A stretch of 64,000 nucleotides of DNA, from contig NW_027490264.1 of assembly GCF_050948175.1 (NCBI RefSeq), forward strand, positions 372,001 to 436,000, written 5' to 3'. Both the position numbers and the translations under genes were made by a program. This stretch comes from Xylocopa sonorina (lineage: Eukaryota; Arthropoda; Insecta; Hymenoptera; Apidae). The first letter of the stretch is position 1. Each line of letters starts with the position of its first letter. This document shows, one piece after another, positions 33,649 through 48,332 of this stretch. Under the pieces are notes generated by a model. It did not search any database. It had not been told where the DNA came from and saw only the letters and a list, made by a program, of their open reading frames with translations.

Positions 33649-36600
33649 GATGCGGAGGCATCTGCAAACGCTATTTCCTAGCAAGCAATAGTTGCATTTA
33701 CATTCTTTTGAAGAGAATACGAGGTATACATGACACTTCGCAATGAATATTACATCTTATCATGAAACATAGAAGTGAGATGCGATATCGCGTTTTAAGA
33801 AGCATTAGAACTCTATTGCTACGATACGTAGACATCTGAAAACGCCATTTCCTAGCAAGGAAGTGTCGCATTTACATTCGTTTGGAGAGAATACGAGGTA
33901 TACATTACACTTCGCAATGAATATTATATCTTATCATGAAACATAGAAGAGAGATGCTATATCGCGTTTTAAGAAGCATTAGAACCCTATGGCCTCGATG
34001 CGGACACATCTGCAGACGCTATTTCCTAGCTTCGAAGTGTCGCATTTACATTCTTTTGAAGTGAATACGAGGTGTACATGGCACTTCGCAATGAATATTA
34101 TATCTTATCACAAAACGTAGAAATGAGTTGCGATATCGCGATTTAAGTAGCATTAGAACTCTATTGCTACGATACGTGGACATCTGAATACGCCATTTCC
34201 TAGCAAGGAAGTGTCGCATTTACATTCGTTTGGAGTGAATGCGAGGTATACATGACATTTCGCAATGAATATTATATCATACCATGAAACATAGAAGAGA
34301 GATGCGATATCGCGTTTCAAGAAGCACTAGAACTCTATGGCCTCGATGCGGAGACATCTGCAAACGCTATTTCCTAGCAAGCAATAGTCGCATTTACATT
34401 CTTTTGAAGTGAATACGAGGTGTTCATGACACTTCGCAATGAATATTATATCTTATCACGAAACATAAAAATGAGATGCGATATCGCAATTTAAGTAGCA
34501 TTAGAACTCTATTGCTACGATACGTAGACATCTGAATACGCTATTTCCTAGCAAGGAAGTGTCGCATTTACATTCGTTTGGATTGAATAAGAGGTATACA
34601 TGACACTTCGCAATGAATATTATATCTTATCATGAAACATAGAAGTGAGATGCGAAATCGCGTTTTAAGAAGCATTAGAACTCTATTGCCGCGATGCATA
34701 GACATCTGCAGCCGCTATTTCCTATCAAGGAATTGTCGCAGTTACATTCGTTTGGAGTGATTAGGAGGTATACATGACACTTCGCAATGAATATTATATC
34801 TTATCACGTAACATAGAAGTGAGATGCGACATCGCGCTTTAAGAAGCATTAGAACCCTATTGCGTCGATGCGGAGATATCTGCAAACGCTATTTCCTAGC
34901 ATGGAAGTGTCGCAATTACATTCTTTAGAAGTGAATTCGAGGTATACATGGCTCTTCGGAATGAATATTATAACTTATCACGAAACATAGAAATGAGATG
35001 CGATATCGCGGTCTAAGAAGCATTAGAACCCTATTGCTACGACATTCAAGCATCTGCAAACGATATTTTCTAGCAAGGAAGTGTCGCATTTACATTCGTT
35101 TGGAGTGAATACGAGGCATACATGACACTTCACAATGAATATTATATCTTATCACCAAACATAGAAATGAAATGTGACATCTCGTTTTAAGAAGCATTAG
35201 GACTCTTTTGCTACGATAGGTAGACATCTGCAAACGCTATTTCCTAGGATGGAAACGTCGCATTTACATTTTTTGAAGTGAATACGAGGTATACATGACA
35301 CTTCGCAATGAACATTATATCTTATCACGAAACATATAAATGAGGTGCGATATCGCGATTTATCAAGCAGTTGAACTCTATTGCTACGATACGTAGACAT
35401 CTGCAAACGCTATTTCCTAGTAAGCAATAGTCGCACTTACATTCTTTTGAAGTGAATACGAGGTATACATGACACTTCGCAATGAATATTATATCTTATC
35501 ACGAAACATATAAGTGGGATGCGATATCGGGATTTAAGTAGCATTAGAACTCTATTGCTACGATACGTAGGCATCTGCAAACGCTATGCCCTAGCAAGGA
35601 ATAGTCGCATTTACATTCTTTTGAGGTGAATACGAGGTATACATGACACTCCGCAATGAATATTATATCTTATCATGAAACATAGAAGTGAGATGCGATA
35701 TCGCGTTTTAAGAAGCATTAGATTTTTATTGCTACGAAACGTAGACATCTGAATACGCTATTTCCTAGCAAGGAGTAGTCGCATTTACATTCTTTTGAAG
35801 TGAATACGAGGTACACATGACACTTCGCAATGAATATTATATCTTATCATGAAGCATAGAAATGAGATACGATATCGCGTCTTAAGAAGCATTAGAACCC
35901 TATTGCCTCGATGTGGAGATATCTGCAAACGCTATTTCCTAGCAAGCAATAGTCGCACTTACATTCTTTTGAAGTGAGTACGATGTATACATGACACTTC
36001 GCAATGAATATTATATCTTATCACGAAACATATAAATGAGGTGTCATATCGCGATTTAAGTAGCATTAGAACGCTATTTCTACGATACGTAGACATCTGC
36101 AAACGCTATTTCCTAGCAAGCAATAGTCGCATTTACATTCTTTTGAAGTGAATACTAGGTATACATGACCATTCGCATTGAATATTATATCTTATCACGA
36201 AACATAGAAATGAGTTGCGATATCGCGATTTAAGTAGCATTAGAACTCTATTGCTACGATACGTAGACATCTGAATACGCTATTTCCTAGCAAGGAAGTG
36301 TCGCATTTACATTCTTTTGAAGTGAATACGAGGTGTACATGACACCTCGCAGTGAATATTATATCTTATCACGAAACATATAAATGAGATGCGATATCGC
36401 GTTTTAAGAAGCATTAGAACTCTATTGCCTCGAAGCGTAGACATCTGCAGACGCTATTTCCTAGCATGGAAGTGTCGCATTTGCGTTCTTTTGTAGTGAA
36501 CACAAGGTATACATGACACTTCGCAATGAATATTATATCTTACCATGAAACATAGAAGAGAGATGCGATATCGCAATTTAAGAAGCATTAGAACTCTATG

Positions 36601-38399
36601 GCCTCGATGCGGAGACATCTGCTAACGCTATTTCCTAGCATGGAAGAGTCGCACTTACATTCTTTTGAAGTGAATACGAGGTATACATAAAACTTCGCAA
36701 TGAATATTATATCTTATCACGAAACATATAAATGAGATGCGATATCGCGATTTAAGTAGCATTAGAACTCTATTGCTACGATACGTAGACATCTGCAAAC
36801 GCTAATTCCTAGCAAGCAATAGTCGCATTTATGTTCTTTTGAAGTGAATACGAGGTATACATGACACTTCGCAATGAACATTATATCTTATCATGAAACA
36901 TAGAAGTGAGATGCGATATCGCGTTGTAAGAAGCATTAGAACTCTATTGCCTCGACGCGTAGACATCTGCAGACGCTATTTCCTAGCATGGATGTGTCGC
37001 ATTTACATTCTTTTGTAGTGAATACGAGGTGTACATGACACTTCGCAATGAATATTACATCTCATCACGAAGCATAGTACTGAGATGCGATATCGCGTTT
37101 TGAGAAGCATTAGAAATCTATTGCTGCGATACATAGACATCTGCAAACGCTATTTCCTAGCAAGGAAGATGCGCATTTACATTCTTTTGAAGTGAATACG
37201 AGGTATACATGACACTTCGCAATGAACATTATATCTTATCATGTAACATAGGAGTGAGATGCGATAACGCGTTTTAAGAAGAATTATAACCCTATTGCAT
37301 CGATGCGGAGATATTTGCAAACGCTATTTCCTTGCATGGAAGTGTCGCATTTACATTATTTTGAAGTGAATTCGAAGTATACATGACACTTCGGAATGAA
37401 TATTATAACTTATCACGAAACATAGAAATGAGACGCGATATCGCGATCTAAGAAGCATTAGAACTCTATTGCTACGATACGTGGGCATCTGCAAACGCTA
37501 TTTCCTAGCAAGGGAGATTCGCATTTACTTTCTCTTGAAGTGAATACGAGGTATACATGACACTTCGCAATGAACATTATATCTTATCATATAACATAGA
37601 AGGGAGATGCAACGTCGCGTTTTACGAAGCATTAGAACCCTATTGCCTCGATGCGGAGATATCTGCAAACGCTATTTCCTAGTAAGGAAGTTTCGCATTT
37701 ACATTCTTTTGAAGAGAATTCGAGGTATACATGACACTTCGGAATGAATATTATAACTTATCACGAAACATAGAAATGAGATGCGATATCGCGATCTAAG
37801 AAGCATTAGAGCCATATTGCTACAATACTCAGGCATCTGCAAACGCTATTTCCTAGCAAGGAATTGTCGCATTTACATTCGTTTGGAGTGAATACGAGGT
37901 GTACATGACACTTCGCAATGAATATTACATCTTATCGCCAAACATAGAAATGAAATGTGACATCTCGTTTTGAGAAGCATTAGGACTCTTTTGCTACGAT
38001 ACATAGACATCTGCCAACGCTATTTCCTAGCAAGGAAGATTCGCATTTACATTCTTTTGAAGTGAATACGAGGTATACATGAAACTTAGCAATGAATATT
38101 ATATCTTATCATGTAACATAGAAGTGTGATGCGACATCGCGATTTGCGAAGCATTAGAACCCTATTGCCTCGATGCGGAGATATCTGCAAACGCTAGCAT
38201 GGATGTGTCGCATTTACATTCTTTTGAAGTGAATTCGAGGAATACATGGCACTTCGGAATGAATATTATAACTTATCGCGAAACATAGAAATGAGATACG
38301 ATATCGCGATCTAAGAAGCATTAGTGCCCTATTGCTACGATACTCAGGAATCTGCAAACGCTATTTCCTAGCAAGGAAGTGTCGCATTTACATTCGTTG

Positions 38400-41380
38400 C
38401 ACGTGTAGACGAGGTATACATGCCACTCCGCAATGAATATTATAACTTATCATCAAACATAGAAATGAGATGCGATATCGCGTATTGAGGAGCATCAGAA
38501 CTCTATTGCTACGATACGTAGACATCTGCAAACGCTATTCAATAGTAAGGAAGTGTCGCATTTACATTCTTTTGAAGTGTAGACGAGGAATACGTGACAC
38601 TTCGCAATGAATATTATATCTTATCATGAAACATATGAATGAGATGCGGTATCTCGTTTTTAAAAGCATTACAGCTCTATTGCTTTGATACGTAGACATC
38701 TGCTATCGCTACTTCCTAGCATGGGAGTGTCGCATTTACAATCTATTGAAGTGAATACGAGGTATAGATGACACTTCGCAATGAATATTGTAGCTTATCA
38801 TGAAACATAGAAATGAGATGCGATATCTCGTTTTAAGAAGCATTAGAACTCTATTGCTTCGATACGTAAACATCTGCATGCGCTATTTCCTAGCAAGGAA
38901 GTGTCGCATTTGCATTCATTGGAAGTGTAGACGAGGAGTACATAGCACTTCGCAACGAATATTATATCTTGTCATGAGACATAGATATGAGATGCGATAT
39001 CGCGCTTCAAGAAGCATTAGTACCATATTGCTTCGATACCTAGACATCTGGAAACGCTAGTTCCTAGCATGGAAGTGTCGCATTTACATACCTTTGTAGC
39101 GAATACGAGGTATACGTAACACTGCACAATGAATATTACATCTAATCATGAAACGTAGAAATGAGATGCGATATCGCGATATAAGAAGCATTAGAACTCT
39201 AATGCTTCGATACTTAGACAACTGGAAACGCATTTCCTAGCAAGGAAGTGTGGCATTTACATTCTTTTGAAGTGCATACAAAGTATTCATTACACTTCGC
39301 AATGAACATTGTATCTCATCATGAAACATAGAAATGTGAGGCGATGTCGCGTTTAAAGAAGCATTAGAACTATATTGCTTCGATACGTAGAGATCTGGAT
39401 TCGCTATTTCCTAGCAAGTGTGTGTGGCATTTACATTCTTTTGAAGTGAAGACGAGGTATACATAACACTTCGCAATGAATATTGTAACTTATCATGAAG
39501 CACAGAAATGAGATGCGATATCGCGTTTTCAGAAGCATTAGAACACAATTGATTCGATACGAAGACATCTGGAAACGCATTTCCTAGCAACTAATTGTGG
39601 CATTTACACTCTTTTGAAGTGTAGACGAGGTACTCCTTACACTTCGCAATGAATATTATATCTTGTCATGAAACAGGAATGGGATGCGATATCGCGTTTA
39701 AAGAAGCATTTTAACCCTACTGCTTCGATACGTATACATCTGTAAGCGAATTTCCGAGCAAGGAAGTGTGGCATTTACATTCTTTTGAAGTGTAGACGAG
39801 GTATACATGACACTTCGCAATGAATATTATACCTTATCATGAAACATAGGAGTGTGATGCGATATCGCGTTTTAAGAAGCACTAGAAACCTATTGCTACG
39901 ATTCGTAGACATCTGCAAACGCTATTTCCTAGCAAGGAAGTGTCGCATTTACATCCTTTTGAAGTGAATGACTCCACAATGAATATTATATCTTATCATG
40001 AAACATAGAAATGAGATGCAATATCGCGATTTAAAAAGCATTAGATCTCTCTTGCTACGATACGTAGATATATGCAAACGCTATTTCCTAGAAAGGAAGT
40101 GTCGCATTTACATTCATTTGAAGTGAATACGATGTATACACGACACTTCGCAATGAATGTTATATCTTATCTTGAAACATAGAAATGAGATGCGATATCC
40201 CGTTTATAGAAGCATTAGTACTCTATTGCAACGATACGTAGACATCTGCAAACGCTATTTCCTAGCAAGGAAGTGTCGCATTTGCATTCTTATGAATTGA
40301 ATACCTGGTATACATGACACTTCGCAATGAATATTATATCTTATCATGAAACAGAGAAACGAGATTCGATATCTCGTTTTAGGATGCATTAGATCTCTAT
40401 TGCTACGATACGTAGACATCTGCAAACGCTATTTTCTAGCAAGGAAGTGTCGCATTTACTTTCTTTTGAAGTGAATACCAGGTATACATGACACTTCGCA
40501 ATGAATATTATATCTTATCATGAAACGGAGGAACGAGATGCGATATCTCGTTTTAGGATGCATTAGATCTCTATTCCTACGATACGTAGACATATGCAAC
40601 GGCTATTTCCTAGCAAGGAAGTGTCACATTTACATTCATTTGATGTGTATGCGAGGTATAAGTGAATCTTTGCAATGAATATTACCTCTTATCATGAAAC
40701 ACAGAAATGAGATGCGATGTCGCGTTTTATGAAGCATTAGAACTCTACTGCTTCGATACGTAGACATCTGGAAACGCTATATCCTAGCATGGAAGTGTGG
40801 CATTTACAATCTGTTGATGTGCAGGCGAGGTATACATAACACTTCGCTATGAGTATCTTATCTTATTATGAAACATAGAAATGAGATGCGATATCGCGTT
40901 TTAAGAAGCATTAGAACTCTATTGCTTCGATACGGAGACATCTGCAGTCGCTACTTCCTAGTAAGGAAGTCTCGCATTTACATTCTTTTGATGTGAATGA
41001 GAGGTATATAACACTCCACAATTAATATTATATGTTATCATGAAACATAGAAATGAGATGCGATATCGCGATTTAAAAAGCATTAGAACCCTATTGCTAC
41101 AATACGTAGATATCTGCAAACGCTATTTCCTAGTAATGAAGTGTCGCATTTACATTCTTTTGATGTGAATGAGAGATATACATAAAACTCCACAATTAAT
41201 ATTATATCTTATCATGAAACATAGAAATGAGATGCGATATCGCGATTTAAAAAGCATTAGAACACACTTGCTACGATACGTAGACATATGCAAACCCTAT
41301 TTCCTAGCAAGGAAGTGTCGCATTTACATTCATTTGAAGTGTATGCGAGGTATAAGTGAAACTTCGCAATGAATATTATA
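38400..41380 (-). repeat. Divergent monomer zone embedded in block R
   Basis: About 17 monomers with many private substitutions and the subfamily marks seen otherwise near the island: GCTTCGATACG, TGTGGCATTTACATTC, GAAGTGTAGACGAGG and CTGGAAACGC. Small deletions occur in or near it: 7 bp at 38195 (ACGCTAGCAT) and about 15 bp at 39970 (GAAGTGAATGACTCC). Flanking DNA on both sides is more homogenised. It may be a remnant of an older array layer between two amplified domains. Confidence 0.65.
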
Positions 41381-44300
41381 TTTTATCACGAAACATATAA
41401 ATGAGATGCAATATCACGATTTAAGTAGCATTAGAACTCTATTGCTACGATACGTAGACATCTGCAAACGCTATTTCCTAGCAAGCAATGGTCGCATTTA
41501 CATTCTTTTGAAGTGAATACGAGGTATACATGACACTTCGCAATGAATATTATATCTTATCACGAAACGTAGAAATGAGTTGCGATATCGCGATTTAAGT
41601 AGCATTAGAACTCTATTGCTACGATACGTGGACATCTGAATACGCTATTTCCTAGCAAGGAAGGGTCGCATTTACAATCGTTTGGAGTGTTTGCGAGGTA
41701 TACATGACGCTTCGCAATGAATATTATATGATATCATGAAACATAGGAGAGAGATGCGATATCGCGTTTCAAGCAGCATCAGAACTCTATGGCCTCGATG
41801 CGGTGACATCTGCAAACGCTATTTCCTAGCAAGCAATAGTCGCATTTACATTCTTTTGAAGTGAATACAAGGTGTACATGACACTTCGCAATGAATATTA
41901 TATCTTATCATGAAACATAGGAGTGTGATGCGATATCGCGTTTTAAGAAGCACTAGAAATCTATTCCAACGATACGTTGGCATCTGCAAACGCTATTCCC
42001 TAGCAAGGATGTGTCGCATTCACATTCGTTTGTAGTGAATACGCGGTATACATGACATTCCGCAGTGAATATTATATCTTATCACGAAACATAGAAATGA
42101 AATGCGACATCTCGTTTTAAGAAGCATTAGGACTCTTTTGCTGAGATAAGTAGACATCTGTAAACGATATTCCCAAGGATGGAAACGTCGCATTTACATT
42201 CTTTTGAAGTGAATACGAGGTATACATGATACTTCGCAATGAATATTATATCTTATCACGAAACATATAAATGAGATGCGATCTCGCGGTTTAAGAAGCA
42301 TGAGAATTCTATTGCTACGACACGTAGACGTCTGCAAACGCTATTTCCTAGCAAGGAAGTGTCGCATTTACATTCTTTTGAAGTGAATATGAGCTATACA
42401 TGACACTTCGCAATGAATATTATACCTTATCATGAAACATAGGAGTGTGATGCGATATCGAGTTTTAAGAAGCATTAAAACTCTATGGCCTCGATGCGGA
42501 GACATCTGCAAACGCTATTTCCTAGCATGGAAGTATCGCATTTACATTATTTTGAAGTGAATACGAGGTGTACATGACACTTCGCAATGAATATTATATC
42601 TTATCAGGAAACATAGAAATGAGATGCGATATCGCGTTTTGAGAAGCATTAGAATTCTATTGCTACGATACGTAGACATCTGCAAACGCTATTTCCTAGC
42701 AAGCAATAGTCGCACTTACATTCTTTTGAAGTGAATTCGAGGTTTACATGACACTTCGGAATGAATATTATAACTTATCATGAAACATAGAAGAAAGATG
42801 CGATATCGCGTTTAAAGAAGCATTAGAACTCTATGGCATCGATGCGGAGACATCTGCAAACGCTATTTCCTAGCAGGCAATAGTCGCATTTACTTTCTTT
42901 TGAAGTGAATACGGGGTGTACATGACACTTCGGAATGAATATTGTAACTTATCACGAAACATAGAAATGAGATGCGATATCGCGATCTAGGAAGCATTAG
43001 AAATCTATTGCTACGATACGTAGGTATATGCAAACGCTATGGCCTAGAAAGAAATAGTCGCATTTACATTCTTTTGAGGTGAATACGAGGTATACATGAT
43101 ACTCCGCAATGAATATTATATCTTATCACGAAACATAGAAATGGGATGCGATATCGCGATCTAAGAAGCATTATTACTCCATTGCTACGATACGTAGGCA
43201 TCTGCAAACGCTGTGCCCAAGCAAGGAATAGTCGCATTTACATTCTTTTGATGTGAATACGAGGTATGCATGACACTTCGCAATGAATATTATATTTTAT
43301 AATGGAACATAGATATGTGATGCGATATCTCGATCTAAGAAGCATTAGAACTCCATTGCCTCGAGGCGTAGACACCTGCAGACGCTATTTCCTAGCATGG
43401 AAGTGTCGCATTTTCATTCTTATGTAGTGAATGCGAGGTATACATGACACTTCGCAATGAATCTTATATCTTATCATGAAACACAGAAGAGGGATGCGAT
43501 ATCGCCTTTTAAGAAGCATTAGTAGTCTATGGCCTCGATGCGGAGACATCTGCAAACGCTATTTCCTAGCATGGAAGTGTTGCACTTACATTCTTCTGAA
43601 GTGAATACGAGGTATACATGACACTCCGGAATGAATATTATATCTTACCATGAAACATAGAAGTGAGATGCGATATCGCGTTCTAAGAAGCATTAGAACA
43701 CTATTGCTACGATACGTAGAGATCTGAATAAGTTATTTCCTAGCAAGGAAGTGTTGCATTTACATTCGATTGGAGAGAATACGAGGTATACATGACAGTT
43801 CGCAATGAATATTATATCTTATCATGTAACATAAATGTGAGATGCGATATCGCGTCATAAGAAGCATCAGAACCCTATTGCCTCGATGCGGAGATATCTG
43901 CAAACGCAATTTCCTAGTATGGAAGTGTCGCATTTACATTCTTTTGAAGTGAATTCGAGGTATACATGACACTTCGGAATGAATATTATAATTTATCACG
44001 AAACGTAGAAATGAGGTGCGATATCGCGATCTAAGAAGCATTAGAACTCTATTGCTACGATACGTAGGCATCTGCAAACGCTATTTCCTAGCAAGCAATA
44101 GTCGCATTTACATTCTTTTGAAGTGAATACGAAGTATACATGACACTTCGCAATGAATATTATATCTTATCATGAATCATAGAAGTGAGATGCGATATCG
44201 CGTTTTAAGAAGCATTAGAACCTTACTGCCTCGACGCGTAGACATCTGCAGACGCTATTTGCTAGCATGGAATTGTCGCATTTACATTCTTTTGAAGTGA

Positions 44301-45202
44301 ATACGAGGTATACATGACACTTCGCAATGAATATTATATCTTATCATGAAGCATAGAAATGAGATGCGATATCGCGTCTTAAGAAGCATTAGAACCCTAT
44401 TGCCTCGATGTGGAGATATCTGCAAACGCTATTTCCTAGCAAGGAATAGTCGCATTTACATTCTTTTGAAGTGAATACGAGGTATACATGACACTTCGCA
44501 ATGAATATTATATCATATCATGAATCATAGAAGTGAGATGCGATATCGCGTTTTAAGAAGCATTACAACATTATTGCCTCGACGCGTAGACATCTGCAGA
44601 CGCTATTTCCTAGCAAGCAATAGTCGCATTTACATTCCTTTGAAGTGAATACGAGGTATACATGACACTTCGCAATGAATATTATATCATATCATGAATC
44701 ATAGAAGTGAGATGCGATATCGCGTTTTAAGAAGCATTAGAACCTTATTGCCTCGACGCGTAGACATCTGCAGACGCTATTTGCTAGCATGGAAGTGTCG
44801 CATTTACAATCTTTTGAAGTGAATACGAGGTATACATGACACTTCGCAATAAACATTATATCTTATCATGAAACATAGAAGTGAGATGCGATATCGCGTT
44901 TTAAGAAGCATTAGAACCCTATTGCCTCGATGCGGAGATATCTGCAAACGCTATTTCCTAGCATGGAAGTGTCGCATTTACATCCTTTTGAAGTGAATTC
45001 GAGGTATACATGACACTTCGAAATGAACATTATATCTTCTCATGTGACATAGAATTGAGATGCGATATCGCGTTTTAAGAAGCATTAGAGCACTATTGCC
45101 TCGATACGTAGACATCTGCAAACGCTATTTCCTAGCATGGAAGTGTCGCACTTACATTCTTTTGAAGTGAATACGAGTTATACATGACACTTCGCAATGA
45201 AT

Positions 45203-46730
45203 ATTATATCTTATCACGAAACGTAGAAATGAGATGCGATATCGCGACTTAAGTAGCATTAGAACTCTATTGCTACGATACGTAGACATCTGCAAACGCT
45301 ATTTCCTAGGAAGCAATAGTCGCATTTACATTTTTTTGAAGTGAATACGAGGTATACATGACACTTCGCAATGAATATTATATCTTATCATGAAACATAG
45401 AAGAGGGATGCGATATTGCGTTGTAAGAAGCATTAGAACTCTATTGCCGCGATGCATAGACATCTGCAGACGCTATTTCCTGGCATGGAAGTGTCGCACT
45501 TACATTCTTTTGAAGTGACTACGAGGTATACATGACATTTCGCGATGAATATTATATCTTATCACGAAACATATAAATGAGATGCGATATCGCGATTTAA
45601 GTAGCATTAGAACTCTATTGCTACGATACGTAGACATCTGAATACGCTATTTCCGAGCAAGGAAGTGTTGCACTTACATTCGTTTGGAGAGAATACGAGG
45701 TATACATGGCACTTCGCAATGAATATTATATCTTATCATGAAGCATAGAAATGAGATGCGATATCGACTTTTGAGAAGCATTAGAACTCTATTGCTACGA
45801 TACCTAGACATCTGCGAACGCTATTTCCGAGCAAGGAAGATTCGCATTTACATGCTTTTGAAGAGAATACGAGGTATACATGACACTTCGCAAGGAACAT
45901 TATATCTTATCACGAAACATAGAAGAGTGATGCGATATCGCGATCTAAGTAGCATTAGAACTATATTGCTACGATACGTAGACATCTGCAAACGCTATTC
46001 CCTAGCATGCAATAGTCGCATTTAGTTTCTTTTGAAGTGAATACGAGGTGTACATGACACTTCGCAATGAATATTATATCTTATCAGGAAACATAGAAAT
46101 GAGATGCGATATCGCGTTTTGAGAAGCATTAGAACTTTATTGCTACGATACGTAGACATCTGCTAACGCTATTTCCTAGCAAGCAATAGTCGCACTTACA
46201 TGCTTTTGAAGTGAATTCGAGGTTTACATGACACTTCGGAATGAATATTATAACTTATCATGAAACATAGAAGAGAGATGCGATATCGCGTTTTAAGTAG
46301 CATTAGAACTCTATGGCATCGATGCGGAGACACCAGCAAACGCTATTTCCTGGCATGGAAGTGTGGCACTTACAATCTTTTGAAGTGAATACGAGGTGTA
46401 CATGACACTTCGCAATGAATATTATATCTTATCATGAAACATAGAAGTGAGATGCGATATCGCGTTTTAAGAAGCATTAGAACTCTATGGCCTCGATGCG
46501 GACACATCTGCAGACGCTATTTCCTAGCCTCGAAGTGTCGCATTTACATTCTTCTGAAGTGAATACGAGCTGTACATGACACTTCGCAATGAATATCATA
46601 TCTTATCATGAAACGTAGAAGAGAGATGCAATATCGCGTTTTAAGAAGCATTAGAACTCTATGGCCTCGATGCGGACACATCTGCAGACGCTATTTCCTA
46701 GCCTCGAAGTGTCGCATTTACATTCTTTTG
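45203..46730 (-). repeat. 3130-bp-offset duplication, copy 1 (8.8 monomers)
   Basis: Matches 48333-49860 at constant offset 3130 bp (18 monomers less 2). Shared rare variants are ATATTGCGTTGTAAG, GCGATATCGACTTTTGAG, GAGACACCAGCAAACGC and CTAGCCTCGAAGTGTCGC. A few substitutions are seen, such as GATACCTAG at 45799 versus GATACGTAG at 48929. Confidence 0.88.
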
Positions 46731-48332
46731 AAGTGAATACGAGTTATACATGACACTTCGCAATGAATATTATATCTTATCACGAAACATATAAATGAGA
46801 TGCGATATCGCGACTTAAGTAGCATTAGAACTATATTGCTACGATACGTAGACATCTGCAAACGCTATTCCCTAGCATGCAATAGTCGCATTTAGTTTCT
46901 TTTGAAGTGAATACGAGGTGTACATGGCACTTCGCAATGAATATTATATCTTATCACGAAACGTAGAAAAGAGTTGCGATATCGCGATTTAAGTAGCATT
47001 ACAACTCTATTGCTACGATACGTGGACATCTGAATACGCCATTTCCTAGCAAGGAAGTGTCGCATTTACATTCGTTTGGAGTGAATGCGAGGTATACATG
47101 ACACTTCGCAATGAACATTATATCTTATCATGAAACATAGAAGAGAGATGCAATATCGCGTTTCAAGAAGCATTAGAACACTATGGCCTCGATGCGGAGA
47201 CATCTGCAAACGCTATTTCCGAGCAACGAAGATTCGCATTTACATTCTTTTGAAGTGAATACGAGGTGTACATGACACTTCGCAATGAATATTATATCTT
47301 ATCAGGAAACATAGAAATGAGATGCGATATCGCGTTTTCAGAAGCATTAGAAGTCTATGGCCTCGATGCGGAGACATCTGCAAACGCTATTTCCTAGCAA
47401 GCAATAGTCGCATTTACTTTCTTTTGAAGTGAATACGAGGTGTACATGACACTTCGGAATGAATATTGTAACTTATCACGAAACATAGAAATGAGATGCG
47501 ATATCGCGATCTAAGAAGCATTAGAACTCTATTGCTACGATACGTAGGCATATGCAAACGCTATGGCCTAGAAAGAAATAGTCGCATTTACATTCTTTTG
47601 AGGTGAATACGAGGTATACATGACACTCCGCAATGAATATTATACCTTATCATGAAACATAGAAGTGAGATGCGATATCGCGTTTGAGAAGCATTAGAAC
47701 TCTATGGCCTCGATGCGGACACATCTGCAGACGCTATTTCCTAGCCTCGAAGTGTCGCATTTACATTCTTTTGAAGTGAATACGAGGTGTACATGACACT
47801 TCGCAATGAACATTATATCTTATCACGAAACGTAGAAATGAGTTGCGATATCGCGATTTAAGTAGCATTACAACTCTATTGCTACGATACGTGGACATCT
47901 GAATACGCCATTTCCTAGCAAGGAAGTGTCGCATTTACATTCGTTTGGAGTGAATGCGAGGTATACATAACACTTCGCAATGAATATTATATCTTATCAT
48001 GAAACATAGAAGAGGGATGCAATATTGCGTTGTAAGAAGCATTAGAACTCTATTGCCGCGATGCATAGACATCTGCAGACGCTATTTCCTGGCATGGAAG
48101 TGTCGCACTTACATTCTTTTGAAGTGACTACGAGGTATACATGACATTTCGCGATGAATATTATATCTTATCATGAAACATAGAAGTGAGATGCGATATC
48201 GCGTTTGAGAAGCATTAGAACTCCATGGCCTCGATGCGGACACATCTGCAGACGCTATTTCCTAGCCTCGAAGTGTCGCATTTACATTCTTTTGAAGTGA
48301 ATACGAGGTGTACATGACACTTCGCAATGAAC

